A DNA stretch of 64,000 bases from Roseospira visakhapatnamensis (GCF_014197915.1 NZ_JACIGK010000004.1:1-64000), one strand, 5' to 3'; numbered from the stretch's first letter, positions 25,424 through 37,580 are shown. Notes: generated from the sequence alone by a model not told the origin. Numbers and translations: made by a program.

Positions 25424-27058
25424 TCAGCCGGCGAGCACACGCTCCAGGGTCTCGCGCAACTGCCCGAGACCGAAGGGCTTGCGCAGCACCGCGTCGGCCA
25501 TGTCGGCCAGATCGGCGCGGGTGTCGTCGTGGTCCAGGGCGAGGCCACTGACCAGGATCACGGCCAGATCCGGGTGCCCGGCCTCGACCGCGCGCAACAG
25601 CGTGGCGGCGCCGCCTCCCGGCATGGACACGTCGGAGACGATCACGTCGAAAACGCCCTCGTCCAGCGCCCGCAGGCCGGCCTGCGCGTCCTCGACCATG
25701 GTCACGGCGTAGTCCAGGTCCCGCAGATACTCGGCGATCTCGGCGGCCGCCTCGATCTCGTCCTCGGCCAGCAGCACGCGGACCCGCCCGTCGCCGACGG
25801 CCGCCGGCGCCGCCCCGTCCGCGTCCGCGTCCAAGGTCCCATCCCCCGCCTCGCCGGAGGACACCCGCGCCAGGTCAAGGCGCACCCCCCGCAACGCCCC
25901 CTGGTCGTCCACCAGCATCCACAGATGCCCGCCCAGGGGGGCCAGCGCCACGGCGGCCAGCACCACCCGGCGCGACACCGACAGGTCGGGGGCCACGGGG
26001 ATCAGGGCGGCCCGGCCCTCCAGGGTCAGGTCGCGCGCCAGGTCAATGACCAGCCGCCCGGGCGGCGCCGTCTCCAGGTCCACGCGGACCACCAGGGCCC
26101 GCGCCAGATCGGCCCGCGCGGCGACGGCCCCGCGCGGACTCCGGACCGGACGCGCGTGATCGGCGATGGCCGTGCCATCCTCGCCGCGTGCGGTGTCGGC
26201 CAGCACCGTCAGCACCGCGTACCCCGCCTGCAACAGCGTGATCGGCTCACCCCAGGCCAGGGGCATCCCCTCGGACATGACCAGTTCGGGCTTCAAGCCG
26301 GCCGCCCGCAGTTGCCCGCGCGCCAGATTGGTGGCCCGCGTCATCACCGCCCCCAGGTCCACCGGCACCAGATCGCCGGCACCGCTGACGGCCGGCGCGC
26401 CCTGGACAAGGCTCATCATACCGAACAGGTTCTCGGCCTGATCGGCCAGACGGGCGAATCGGTCGGCCACGGGGTCGCGATGGGCGGCGGGGCCGGCGAC
26501 CTGCTCCGCCTCCAGCACGGCGCGTTCGGCCGTCAGGCGGATGATGTTTAGGGGCTGGCTCATCTGATGGGCCAGGGCGCCCCCCATCTCCCCCAGAAGG
26601 GCATGGTGGGCGGTCATGGCCACCAGGTCGTCGAGACCGGGGTGATCGCTGGCGGCCGGCGGCGTCGCGTCCACCCGACAGGGCCAGAGGGCATGCAGCA
26701 CCGCGCGCTCCGCCCCGGCCTCGCCGTCAGGCCCGGGGGTCGGGCCGGCGCCGGTCGCGGCCAGCGGCAGGGGCCGCGACCACACCCAGCAGGGGATCGC
26801 CGTGCCGTCCCCGCGCGGCAGGCTCACCCAGCCACCCCCCTCGCCGCCGCCGGCCGCCGGCAGGCGCCCGCTCCACGTCGCCACGCGGGCCGGGTCCGTC
26901 ACGCCGAGCACGCCCCGCGCGCGGGCATTCATCAGCCAGGCCCGCCCGTCCGCCCGGGCGACCACCAGGGCCTGCGGGGCGAGGTCCAGCGCCGCCAGGA
27001 CGACCTCCGGAGGCACCGCCGAACCGGTGTCGAGACGAGACGATGACTGGCGCGGCAC
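25424..27058 (-). CDS. hybrid sensor histidine kinase/response regulator with degenerate ATPase domain
   Basis: From GTG 27058 the protein has 544 residues; an ATG at 27124 is possible. There is no membrane segment. The order is: PAS-like N-terminus (about 12-95); dimerisation/phosphoacceptor region with His164 in GEMGGALAHQMSQPLN; an ATPase-like domain; and a C-terminal receiver (about 425-540) with the acidic pocket AEDE, phosphoacceptor Asp in VSDVSMPG, VSG and the RKPF lysine. In the ATPase domain the N-box asparagine (VLTVLADTARGE), the DxGxG loop and the GxGLG loop are all missing, although the ISRRIV-like segment survives (LSVSRRVV). It may bind no ATP. The gene stands alone. Confidence 0.8.
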   Translation of the reverse strand: MPRQSSSRLDTGSAVPPEVVLAALDLAPQALVVARADGRAWLMNARARGVLGVTDPARVATWSGRLPAAGGGEGGGWVSLPRGDGTAIPCWVWSRPLPLAATGAGPTPGPDGEAGAERAVLHALWPCRVDATPPAASDHPGLDDLVAMTAHHALLGEMGGALAHQMSQPLNIIRLTAERAVLEAEQVAGPAAHRDPVADRFARLADQAENLFGMMSLVQGAPAVSGAGDLVPVDLGAVMTRATNLARGQLRAAGLKPELVMSEGMPLAWGEPITLLQAGYAVLTVLADTARGEDGTAIADHARPVRSPRGAVAARADLARALVVRVDLETAPPGRLVIDLARDLTLEGRAALIPVAPDLSVSRRVVLAAVALAPLGGHLWMLVDDQGALRGVRLDLARVSSGEAGDGTLDADADGAAPAAVGDGRVRVLLAEDEIEAAAEIAEYLRDLDYAVTMVEDAQAGLRALDEGVFDVIVSDVSMPGGGAATLLRAVEAGHPDLAVILVSGLALDHDDTRADLADMADAVLRKPFGLGQLRETLERVLAG

Positions 27059-27239
27059 GGCGCAACCTCGCGAACGATGCGGGCGGAGGGGGAGACGACA
27101 TGGGCCCGAACAGTCCGCGACCATGACCCGAATCGCCGCCGGCCGTCCACCCCCGGCGCGTGCCCGGCCCCGAACACACCAAGCCCGGACGGGCCAGCCG
27201 GTCGTTGACGACCCGCCCCCACCACGCCAAAGTGCGCCC

Positions 27240-27461
27240 ATGACTCGTGCCACACTGCCGCCGTCCCCACCTCCGTCCTCGCCGACCGCGCCCCAGGGGT
27301 CCGGTGACGGCCCCCCGCCGGACACCGACCGCAGGGCGCGCAGCGCCGCGGCCCTGCGCGCCAATCTGGCCCGGCGCAAGGCGCAGACCCGGGCACGCGC
27401 GGCCGATGACGATCCAGAACAGCCCCCCTCCAGCGATGGAGTCCCCCGCTCATGGCCGTGA
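27240..27461 (+). CDS. small hypothetical protein upstream of dcd
   Basis: A 73-residue ORF from ATG 27240 that overlaps the dcd start by ten bases. The N-terminus is Pro/Ser rich. The second half carries [20 protein letters not shown], a basic amphipathic helix that resembles a motif I know from small hypothetical proteins of Rhodospirillales. The overlap with dcd implies translational coupling. The role is unknown; an RNA- or DNA-binding helix or an unstructured regulator are both possible. No ribosome site is obvious (the preceding bases are GTGCGCCC). Confidence 0.6.
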   Translation: MTRATLPPSPPPSSPTAPQGSGDGPPPDTDRRARSAAALRANLARRKAQTRARAADDDPEQPPSSDGVPRSWP

Positions 27462-28009
27462 TGCCCGATTCCTGGATCCGGGAGCGGGCCACCCGCGACG
27501 GCATGATCGACCCCTTCGTGGATGGCCTGGAACGCGGCGGGGTGATTTCCTACGGCCTGTCCTCGTACGGCTACGACGCCCGCGTGTCCGGCGAGTTCAA
27601 GGTATTCACCAACGTCGATTCGGCGGTGGTGGACCCCAAGCAGTTCTCCGACAAGAGCTTCGTGAACCGGGCGGTCGAGGATCATGTCATCATCCCGCCC
27701 AACAGCTTCGCCCTGGCGCGCACCGTGGAGTACTTCCGCATCCCGCGCGATGTGCTGGTGATCTGTCTGGGGAAGTCGACCTATGCCCGCTGCGGCATCA
27801 TCGTCAACGTCACCCCCCTGGAACCGGAATGGGAGGGGCATGTGACGCTGGAGTTCTCCAACACCACGCCCCTGCCGGCGCGGGTTTACGCCAACGAGGG
27901 GGCCTGCCAGTTCATCTTCCTGCGCGGGGACCCGACCTGCGCGGTGTCCTACCGCGACCGGCGGGGCAAGTATCAAGGACAGAAAGGTGTCACACTCCCC
28001 CGTCTCTGA
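27452..28009 (+). CDS. dcd: dCTP deaminase
   Basis: Deaminates dCTP to dUTP to supply dTMP synthesis. The 185-residue length is standard. Conserved elements are [22 protein letters not shown], and [18 protein letters not shown] with the catalytic glutamate; the C-terminus ends [13 protein letters not shown], as usual. It lies between a small ORF (ten-base overlap) and murA (start 118 bp after the stop). ATG at 27452; an internal ATG at 27461 (MPDSW) is equally plausible. Confidence 0.97.
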   Translation: MAVMPDSWIRERATRDGMIDPFVDGLERGGVISYGLSSYGYDARVSGEFKVFTNVDSAVVDPKQFSDKSFVNRAVEDHVIIPPNSFALARTVEYFRIPRDVLVICLGKSTYARCGIIVNVTPLEPEWEGHVTLEFSNTTPLPARVYANEGACQFIFLRGDPTCAVSYRDRRGKYQGQKGVTLPRL

Positions 28010-28127
28010 CACGGTCGTCTCCGACGCGGTGCTGGCCGATCCGGTCGCCGCCCCGATCGCCCGCGACAGGCGCCATCCCACGGGTGGACACGACCCGTCT
28101 CCGGCCGCGAGAGGACACGCCGCCACC

Positions 28128-29408
<1,281 letters not shown>

Positions 29409-29490
29409 CACCAACGGTCATTGAGAATGACAGTTGCGGTCCGTGGCCGGCCCGCTCGGCGGATGAGTCACATTCATCCGCCGCTGGGAT
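29409..29490 (+). mobile_element. ATACCAACGG palindromic element, copy A
   Basis: Begins directly after the murA stop as ACACCAACGG, carries the hairpin AACGGTCATT-GAG-AATGACAGTT (one mismatch) and the hairpin GGCGGATGAGT-CAC-ATTCATCCGCC, and ends CCGCTGGGAT on the stop codon of the FlgO-type gene. The long central palindrome of copy D is missing. It lies between convergent genes and could serve as a bidirectional terminator. Confidence 0.75.
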
Positions 29491-30167
29491 CAGTGGCCGA
29501 TCGGCGACGGAATGACGTAGGTCTGCATGTGGTCGCCCAGGCTGTCCAGGCCCGACGGGTCCTGGGTGTCGGACATCAGCAGGACCTTGACATCGCGGGT
29601 GCGTGGCAGTTCGAAGTCCACCGCCGACAGCATGCGGCCGTCATGGGCCTGCACCAGTCGGGCGTTCACGAACACCCGCGAATTGGCCTCGGTGTAGGTG
29701 CCGGCGATGATCGCCTGGGCGCCGGCCACCCGGCTGAGTTGGCGCACGTCGCGGGTCAGGATCAACTCGCCGGTGCCCTCGCGGATCTTCAGCGCCGCCC
29801 CCAGCTTCAGTTCGTGCACGGTGTAGCCGGCGTTGGCCAGGCGCGAGGCCATCTGTTCCGAGATCAGGCGCCCCAGGTCGGCGCTCCGCGTCAGGTCGCC
29901 ACCGTCCACCATGGTGGTGACCAGGATGGGCTTGTCGGCCGACAGCGGCGCGGCGGCGTTCTCGACCAACTGGTCCACCGCGTTGTAGCTGGCGACGGTG
30001 ATGTCCGCCTCGACGGTCCGGCTCATGGCCGTGTTGGAGAAGGGGCGCCGATCCTCAGTCTCTGGTCGAGCAACCGTTGGACTGTCGATGCTACACGCAG
30101 TTACCAGCAGCATGGCGACGGCGGCGGTGGAGGCCAGCAGAGGGACCCGTGTGGAGCGCATGGTCAT
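29490..30167 (-). CDS. FlgO-domain outer-membrane lipoprotein
   Basis: A 225-residue protein with a lipoprotein signal peptide (LLVTAC, Cys25). The mature part matches the FlgO domain, with VDQLVENAAAPL, PILVTTMVDGGDL, DLGRLISEQMASRLANAGY and VGAQAIIAGTY-like AGAQAIIAGTYTEA. In Vibrio FlgO contributes to the flagellar outer-membrane apparatus, but FlgO-domain proteins also occur away from flagellar loci, and no other flagellar gene is here. It starts three bases after the stop of the next lipoprotein gene, so the two form an operon. Confidence 0.83.
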   Translation of the reverse strand: MTMRSTRVPLLASTAAVAMLLVTACSIDSPTVARPETEDRRPFSNTAMSRTVEADITVASYNAVDQLVENAAAPLSADKPILVTTMVDGGDLTRSADLGRLISEQMASRLANAGYTVHELKLGAALKIREGTGELILTRDVRQLSRVAGAQAIIAGTYTEANSRVFVNARLVQAHDGRMLSAVDFELPRTRDVKVLLMSDTQDPSGLDSLGDHMQTYVIPSPIGH

Positions 30168-30170
30168 CCC

Positions 30171-30911
30171 TCACTCCTCGACGGCGATGTAGGTGACCGG
30201 CGGCTCCGGCAACCGATTGGCGGGCACCGCGTAGAGCGGCGGCAGCGGCAGGTTGGGATAGTGGCGGGCGTTGGCCCGGGTGATGTAGTAGGTCAGCGCC
30301 TTGGTGGACACCGCGCCGTCTCGCCCCATCAAGGACAGCGACACCGTGACCTCGGCCAGGTCATCGGGCGTCAGCCCCCCGCGCGCCAGATCGAGGAAGG
30401 CGCCGGTGGCCAGGATGGCGCCGGTCTCGCTGACCGTCGCCAGTTCGACGATGCCGCGAATGGCGGCGGTCGCGGCGGTGATCGACCCCAGCGGCAGGTC
30501 GGTGTCCAGGGCGTGATCGGTGATGCGGGTCCCGTAGGCCAGGGTGAAGTGGGCATCGGCCTTGCGGTTGACCACCTCAAGACCGCGCCGGCGCAGCTCC
30601 TCGGCCAGCGCGCCCCGGAACACCTCCTCGAAATCCAGGTTGTCGGCGTGCCCCTGGACGTAGAGCCGCGCCCCCGGGGGCACACGCTTGAACGTTTCCC
30701 GAAGGCGCAGGCCCACGTCGCTGGCCAGCGTGCGCCAGTGGGTCGCGGACTGCAACTCGTTCTGGGCCTGCAGCGGCTGGCCGACGGAGAGCGGCGCCCG
30801 GGCGCATCCGCCGAGCCCCAGCGTCAGCCCGAGGGCGATCCCCACGGTGACCCCCAGGGCGACCCCCAGGGCGACCTTGGCGGCCGAGGATGCTGCAGAT
30901 GTGTGTCGCAC
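30171..30911 (-). CDS. lipoprotein of unknown function, partner of FlgO-type protein
   Basis: From GTG 30911 (AGGGGAC seven bases upstream) the product has 246 residues. The signal peptide is an unusual Gly-Ala-Val-Leu repeat (VALGVALGVTVGIALGLTL) ending LGGC, encoded by short repeats of GACCCCCAGGGC on the plus strand. The mature part has no motif I recognise; LYVQGHADNLDFEEVFRGAL and ELRRRGLEVVNRKADAHFTLAYG resemble the assembly-type lipoproteins that sense or build outer-membrane structures. It is likely to work with the downstream FlgO-type lipoprotein. A start at 30998 is possible but would bury the signal peptide. Confidence 0.72.
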   Translation of the reverse strand: MRHTSAASSAAKVALGVALGVTVGIALGLTLGLGGCARAPLSVGQPLQAQNELQSATHWRTLASDVGLRLRETFKRVPPGARLYVQGHADNLDFEEVFRGALAEELRRRGLEVVNRKADAHFTLAYGTRITDHALDTDLPLGSITAATAAIRGIVELATVSETGAILATGAFLDLARGGLTPDDLAEVTVSLSLMGRDGAVSTKALTYYITRANARHYPNLPLPPLYAVPANRLPEPPVTYIAVEE

Positions 30912-31368
30912 GGTCCGGTCCCCTGGCGGTTCGGGTGGTCCGTTCCCGGTGGGGGACGGTCCACGACGGGACGAGGTATCCGGCGATGCTCCAGGCACCG
31001 CGTCGGTGTCGATCCCATGGGCGCCCCAGGCGAACTCGTCCCGGAAACCGGCACGGTAGCGCGGGGGTCATTAACAATACACTAACCCCATAACTCAATG
31101 AAACCAAGTTTCTGAAAGCAATCCTTCACACAACGCTTTCATCGCCGGTCGCCCAGGAGCGCGACATGCCGGACCGTGGCCACCAGGGTGCGCTCCCCGG
31201 GTCCGCGTGCGGGCCGCCGACCGATTATGGGTGTGTCGATTGCGGATTTTCAATGTGCGCGGGGGGCCGGGGCCGCCAGGGTTGGGAGCGCCTGCCCCGG
31301 CGCCACCCGACGACGCGGTGCCGCGCCATGCCCCGAGTCGACGTCATCCCCCTGCGCCGGAGAGTCCC
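30912..31368. other. divergent intergenic region with AT-rich tract
   Basis: 457 bp separating the lipoprotein operon from the DUF6858-like gene. The segment 31070-31140 is strikingly AT-rich for this genome (runs such as TTAACAATACACTAA) and probably contains promoters for one or both sides. I could not fix -35/-10 pairs with normal spacing. No gene is seen. Confidence 0.55.
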
Positions 31369-31758
31369 ATGCGGCAGTACACCCTGCAAGAAAAGTATCC
31401 TGTCTATCACATGGAACTGGCCTTCACCGAAACCTCGAAAACATCGGTGGATGAGATCATCGATTACTACAGGAAAGAAATAGAAAAAGACGACAAGGCC
31501 ACGTTCATCGCCACGTTCGACCATTACGAACACACGAAGAACATTGGTGGCGAGATCGACCCCGCGATCATGGCCGCCAAGAACGTCGTGTTCTGCTTCG
31601 GCGTCAAGCTTCCGAACGCCGGCGTGCTCGCCGTCCGCCCCCGATCGATCGGCATCGCCCAGACCAAGGACCGGTTCGAGATCACCTTCCTTGAGGCGCC
31701 CATGCCGGTGGCCAACACGGCCATGGAAACCTGGACACGCGCGCTTCGCGATCGCTGA
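31369..31758 (+). CDS. DUF6858-type small protein
   Basis: From ATG 31369 (GGAG eight bases upstream) the protein has 129 residues. It reads MRQYTLQEKYPVYHMELAF, then VDEIIDYYRKEIEKDD, FIATFDHYEHTK, AAKNVVFCFGVKLP and LAVRPRSIGIAQ, ending with EAPMPVANTAMETW. I recognise the pattern as a small family found in Rhodospirillales and some other proteobacteria (DUF6858). No signal peptide or membrane segment is present. The function is unknown. Codon use in residues 25-45 is unusually AT-rich (many AAA and GAA) compared with neighbours. Confidence 0.75.
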   Translation: MRQYTLQEKYPVYHMELAFTETSKTSVDEIIDYYRKEIEKDDKATFIATFDHYEHTKNIGGEIDPAIMAAKNVVFCFGVKLPNAGVLAVRPRSIGIAQTKDRFEITFLEAPMPVANTAMETWTRALRDR

Positions 31759-32094
31759 GGCGCCCGGACGGCCCGCCACGGCAAACCGGGCGGCGCGACC
31801 GGAGGGTGGCATGCCCCGGCCGGCGACCACGCACCCGCCGTTTTCGCCCGCCGTTTTCAGTTGATTCCCGATCCTGTCCGGCCCACCTCTTCGGTGAACG
31901 CGGGCCTTCGCCCCAGGGGCCATCCGGACATGGTGTCGCGGGGTGGGACGCAACACCGGGCGCGGTCGCCCCGGCCATGTCATACCAACGGCCCTTGAGA
32001 AGGACCGTTGCAGTCCGTGGCCGCTCGGCGGATGAGTCTCATTTATCCGCCGCGGGTATCACGCGCCTGGTGACGTCACGCGAGGGAGCCGGCC
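31759..32094. other. intergenic region containing repeat copy B
   Basis: 336 bp between two small genes. The right half is the palindromic element at 31982-32059. The left half holds no credible gene; the open frames there lack ribosome sites and family similarity. Confidence 0.6.
31982..32059 (+). mobile_element. ATACCAACGG palindromic element, copy B
   Basis: Starts ATACCAACGG and ends CCGCGGGTAT. The first hairpin (AACGGCCCTT-GAG-AAGGACCGTT) differs from copies A and D by a compensating base pair (A-T to C-G), which suggests selection on the stem. The second hairpin is GGCGGATGAGT-CTC-ATTTATCCGCC with mismatches. The long central palindrome is absent. It lies 35 bp before the next gene. 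Confidence 0.78.
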
Positions 32095-32430
32095 ATGGTG
32101 CATCATCGACACGAGCCGTCCGACGCCACCATCCGGGCCCTGAATCAGGCCAGCCTGTTGCGCCTGGGACTGTTCCTGTCGATCGCCCTGCTGGTGGGCT
32201 CCACCGCGCCGCAGGGCATGCTGCTCGCGGTGGTCAGCCCCATGCTCTGGGTGGGCGCCATCGTCTCCGCCCTAGTGGCCGCCTTCCTGTCGGAAAACGC
32301 CATGCAGGCCCCGCACCTGACCCGCTGGGACGAAAGCGCGGTGCTGATGCTGGTCAGCCTGGGCCTGGGGTTCTTCATCGACCATCAGGCGGTGATCGAG
32401 CAGGTGGAGACCCTGCGCGGACCATCATGA
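32095..32430 (+). CDS. small inner-membrane protein of unknown function
   Basis: 111 residues with three hydrophobic segments (about 22-38, 44-65 and 80-96) after a short polar N-terminus MVHHRHEPSDATIRALN. A GAGGGAG ribosome site lies just upstream of the ATG. I do not recognise a family. It stands alone between repeat copy B and tRNA-Arg, which is read in the opposite direction. Confidence 0.65.
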   Translation: MVHHRHEPSDATIRALNQASLLRLGLFLSIALLVGSTAPQGMLLAVVSPMLWVGAIVSALVAAFLSENAMQAPHLTRWDESAVLMLVSLGLGFFIDHQAVIEQVETLRGPS

Positions 32431-32549
32431 TCCGCGCCGGCCACGGCGCGGACCCGGCCGGTGGGCGATATCAGGAGACGGAACAGGCCCTATCGGACGA
32501 CGTCCGAACCGCTGAAGGCTCCGGCAAGGTCTTTCGACGTCAGGAGAAA

Positions 32550-32626
32550 TGGCGCGCCCGGCAGGACTTGAACCTGCAACCGTCCGCTTAGAAGGCGGAT
32601 GCTCTATCCAGTTGAGCTACGGGCAC
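32550..32626 (-). tRNA. tRNA-Arg (anticodon TCT)
   Basis: The minus strand folds as a 77-nt cloverleaf: acceptor GTGCCCG/CGGGCGC (one G-U pair), D-arm TAGCTCAACTGGATAGAGC, anticodon loop CTTCTAA with TCT at 32590-32592, T-arm GCAGG-TTCAAGT-CCTGC, and an encoded CCA end. It decodes AGA. Confidence 0.95.
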
Positions 32627-32791
32627 CCGTGGATGCGGACCCACACGGCAAACCATCCCCGGACATGCCCCCGCACAGACCATCCCCACCCGCCAAGGAT
32701 CGAACGGCGGCCGGCGCGGGCGGGTGTCGACGGGACCGGACGGCACGACCGTCGGCCACCCGGTTGAACCCGTGGGGGCACCATACCGTGA

Positions 32792-33091
32792 TCAGCTCAC
32801 CTTGGTGTAGGCGAAATTGTCGGCATAGGCCTTGATGCGATGGCGCCGGACCGGCGGGTCCTGAACCTGGACGGCCCAGCCCTGACGCTTGGCATGGGCC
32901 AGGGCCTCGGCCTTGGTGGGGAAGCGCAGGCGCACCTGATTGGTGGTCTCTCCCCGGCCCACCCAGCCCATCAGGGCGTCGTTGCGCTGCGCCTGGGCGG
33001 GCTCGAACTCCAGCACCCACTGGCGGGTGTTGCCGCGCCCGGACTGCATGGCGGTCTTGGCCGGCTGGTAGATACGCACGGTCCTGGTCAT
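32792..33091 (-). CDS. NDUFS4-like accessory subunit of NADH dehydrogenase (complex I)
   Basis: 99 residues, full length for the family. The N-terminus VRIYQPAKTAMQSGRGNTRQW, then WVGRGETTNQVRLRFPTKAEALAHAK and the C-terminal YADNFAYTKVS, match the ETC_C1_NDUFS4 domain. In alphaproteobacteria and mitochondria this subunit binds the peripheral arm of complex I near the NADH-oxidising end. It is far from a nuo operon, as usual for this gene. It lies between two tRNA genes on the same strand. Confidence 0.93.
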   Translation of the reverse strand: MTRTVRIYQPAKTAMQSGRGNTRQWVLEFEPAQAQRNDALMGWVGRGETTNQVRLRFPTKAEALAHAKRQGWAVQVQDPPVRRHRIKAYADNFAYTKVS

Positions 33092-33120
33092 GGTCTGACA
33101 AGTCTTCCCTGCTGGTGGTC

Positions 33121-33183
33121 ATACCAGCGGCGGATGAGTGGGACTCATCCGCCGAGCGGCACCGGCCCGCTCCCACACCCGGA
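33121..33183 (-). mobile_element. ATACCAACGG palindromic element, copy C (inverted, truncated)
   Basis: Reads as the right half of copy D in reverse: ATACCAGCGG, then the perfect hairpin GGCGGATGAGT-GGG-ACTCATCCGCC, then CGGCCCGCTCC and further similarity to about 33183. The other half with the GGTCATT hairpin is not recognisable. The true left end is uncertain. Confidence 0.68.
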
Positions 33184-33385
33184 GCCGATGCGAACGGTCG
33201 GGCGACGGGCTTCGGCGCGACACGGAGCCTGTCTCGCGCCGTGTAGGATCGCGGCCGACAGCCCCCGCGCCGCGACGCACCCGTGGTCCACCGTGAGACT
33301 CCCCCAAGAGACTCCGGAACGAGAATCCCCCACGAGAGCCCGCATGCCGGCGGACCAGGACAGACGGCGCGACGACAGCCGTCGT

Positions 33386-33464
<79 letters not shown>

Positions 33465-33600
33465 ATGGCGACCGGGGGTGCTGTCCGGCCTTCCTGTTTC
33501 TTAGTGACCGCCGCGCCCGGACGCAAGCGCGATGGTGGCGCGCGGACGGCGCGGTCGAGGACGCCGCCCCGCGCCGCCCCCGCCCCCCGCGCCTTCCCAC

Positions 33601-36192
<2,592 letters not shown>

Positions 36193-36309
36193 GACAGTGG
36201 TCCTCTCGTGGCGTGGCGAGGACACCGGCCCCCGGCGGCGGGCAACCGCGCGTCCCCCCGAACGGCGCCCCCGACAGGCGGGCGCCAGATGGTGACGAAG
36301 CTTGATCCG

Positions 36310-36339
36310 ATATGGGGAGCCAGCGGGGGCGCCCGCAAG
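36310..36339 (-). promoter_or_regulatory. sigma-32 (RpoH) type promoter of clpB
   Basis: On the minus strand CTTGCGG (36339-36333), then 15 bases, then CCCCATAT (36317-36310). This fits the heat-shock consensus CTTGAAA-N11-16-CCCCATNT, with an exact -10. Transcription would start near 36302, leaving a leader of about 110 nt before clpB. Confidence 0.7.
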
Positions 36340-36446
36340 TTGCGACGCGCGCCGCGTCCGACAGGCGCCGACGGAAGCCCTTGACCCGCCGCCCGCCGCC
36401 GGGTTCGCTGTGGCATCCGCATTCTCCGCCCCGCAGGCCCCGTCCG

Positions 36447-37466
36447 ATGCCCGTCCCCGACACCCCGACCAGCCCCGTCACGGTGGACCTGACCGCCGTC
36501 ATCATCGCCGTGACCGAGGACACGCCGGTGGTGCTGGTGCTGTCCGGCGACGACGAGCACCGCCCCACCCTGCCCAGCGGCCCCCTGCAACCCCGCCATG
36601 GCACCTTGCAGGCGGGCTTGCGCAACTGGGTGGAGCGGCGCACCGGCCTTTCCCTGGGCTATGTGGAGCAACTGTACACCTTCGGCGACCGCCCCTTGCC
36701 ACCCGGGCACCCCCGGCGGGAGGACGGCGGGCGCACCCTGTCCATCACCTACGTGGCGCTGGTGCCCGAGGCCGGCCCGGTGCCCGACCCCACCCGCGAC
36801 CGCACCACCGCTCGGGCCACCGCCCGGGCCGCCGCCTGGGTACCGTGGTATGCCTGCTTTCCCTGGGAGGACGGCCGCGCCGGAGACCCGCCCGCGCGCG
36901 CGGCCGCCCGGGCGGCGCTGGAGACCTGGGCGGCGGCCGCGCCCGACGCCGAGACCCGCGCGGCGCGAGCGGAGCGAACAAGCCTGACCTTCGGCGCCGA
37001 TCCGCTGGCCTGGGACGGGCACCGCGCGCTGGAGCGCTACGAACTGCTCTATGAGGCCGCGTTGATGCCGGAGGCCTGGTGGGACGCCGGCCGGGCGCCC
37101 CCCGGACCTCTCGGCGCCTGGAGCGGCCGGCCCCTGGTCCTGGACCACCGCCGCATCCTGGCCACGGCGATCAGCCGCTTGCGGGGCAAGATCACCTATC
37201 GTCCGGTGCTGTTCGAACTGCTGCCGGAGACCTTCACGCTGCTGCGCCTGCAACGCACCGCCGAGGCGATCTCCGGCGTGCCGCTTCACAAGCAGAACTT
37301 CCGCCGACTGGTCACCCAGCAGAAACTGGTCGAGGAGACCGGCGCCCTGGACCCGGACACCGGCGGCCGGCCGGCGCGGTTGATGCGCTTCCGCCCCGAG
37401 GTCGCCCGCGAACGGCCGGCGCCGGGGGTGCGGGTCACGGCGACACGACGCGGGGCCTATCCGTGA
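36447..37466 (+). CDS. nadQ: NadQ/NrtR-like regulator of NAD biosynthesis (Nudix-like plus winged helix)
   Basis: From ATG 36447 the protein has 339 residues. The N-terminal half is a Nudix-like domain (VTVDLTAVIIAVTEDTPVVLVL, LQAGLRNWVERRTGLSLGYVEQLYTFGDR, LSITYVALVP) that lacks the catalytic REUXEE glutamates, as expected for a ligand sensor. The C-terminal part is a winged-helix domain of the NrtR type (KITYRPVLFELLPETFTLLRL, then KQNFRRLVTQQKLVEETG). It lies upstream of nadA and of two matching operators. This fits alphaproteobacterial NadQ (COG4111). It probably represses nadA-nadC when NAD or a precursor is plentiful; the effector is not known from sequence. Confidence 0.8.
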   Translation: MPVPDTPTSPVTVDLTAVIIAVTEDTPVVLVLSGDDEHRPTLPSGPLQPRHGTLQAGLRNWVERRTGLSLGYVEQLYTFGDRPLPPGHPRREDGGRTLSITYVALVPEAGPVPDPTRDRTTARATARAAAWVPWYACFPWEDGRAGDPPARAAARAALETWAAAAPDAETRAARAERTSLTFGADPLAWDGHRALERYELLYEAALMPEAWWDAGRAPPGPLGAWSGRPLVLDHRRILATAISRLRGKITYRPVLFELLPETFTLLRLQRTAEAISGVPLHKQNFRRLVTQQKLVEETGALDPDTGGRPARLMRFRPEVARERPAPGVRVTATRRGAYP

Positions 37467-37479
37467 TCGCGTCGCGGGC

Positions 37480-37507
37480 TTGAAACATTCTCGGACTCGA
37501 CTATACT
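37480..37507 (+). promoter_or_regulatory. sigma-70 type promoter of nadA
   Basis: TTGAAA (37480-37485), a 16-base spacer, and TATACT (37502-37507). The -10 lies inside operator 1, so a bound repressor would block RNA polymerase. Confidence 0.65.
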
Positions 37508-37520
37508 CTGAGTGAGCATA
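37502..37520. promoter_or_regulatory. NadQ-type operator 1
   Basis: Near-perfect palindrome TATACTC-TGAGT-GAGCATA; the half-sites are TATRCTC and GAGYATA. It overlaps the nadA -10 element. It shares sequence and internal spacing with operator 2 at 37562. Confidence 0.7.
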
Positions 37521-37561
37521 AGGGCCGTGGCGCGTCCCCGGCCCACTCTTTCGATCCTGGA

Positions 37562-37580
37562 AATGCTCGAAGCGAGCATA
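37562..37580. promoter_or_regulatory. NadQ-type operator 2
   Basis: AATGCTC-GAAGC-GAGCATA, with perfect ATGCTCG/CGAGCAT arms. It begins exactly 60 bp after operator 1 and abuts the nadA ribosome site AAGGAGG (37581-37587 region). The same half-site and spacing in both copies support one regulator. Confidence 0.7.

Noticed and set aside
31176-31454. Short plus-strand frames before the DUF6858-like gene
   Set aside because: No ribosome site and no similarity; they overlap the better-supported start at 31369.
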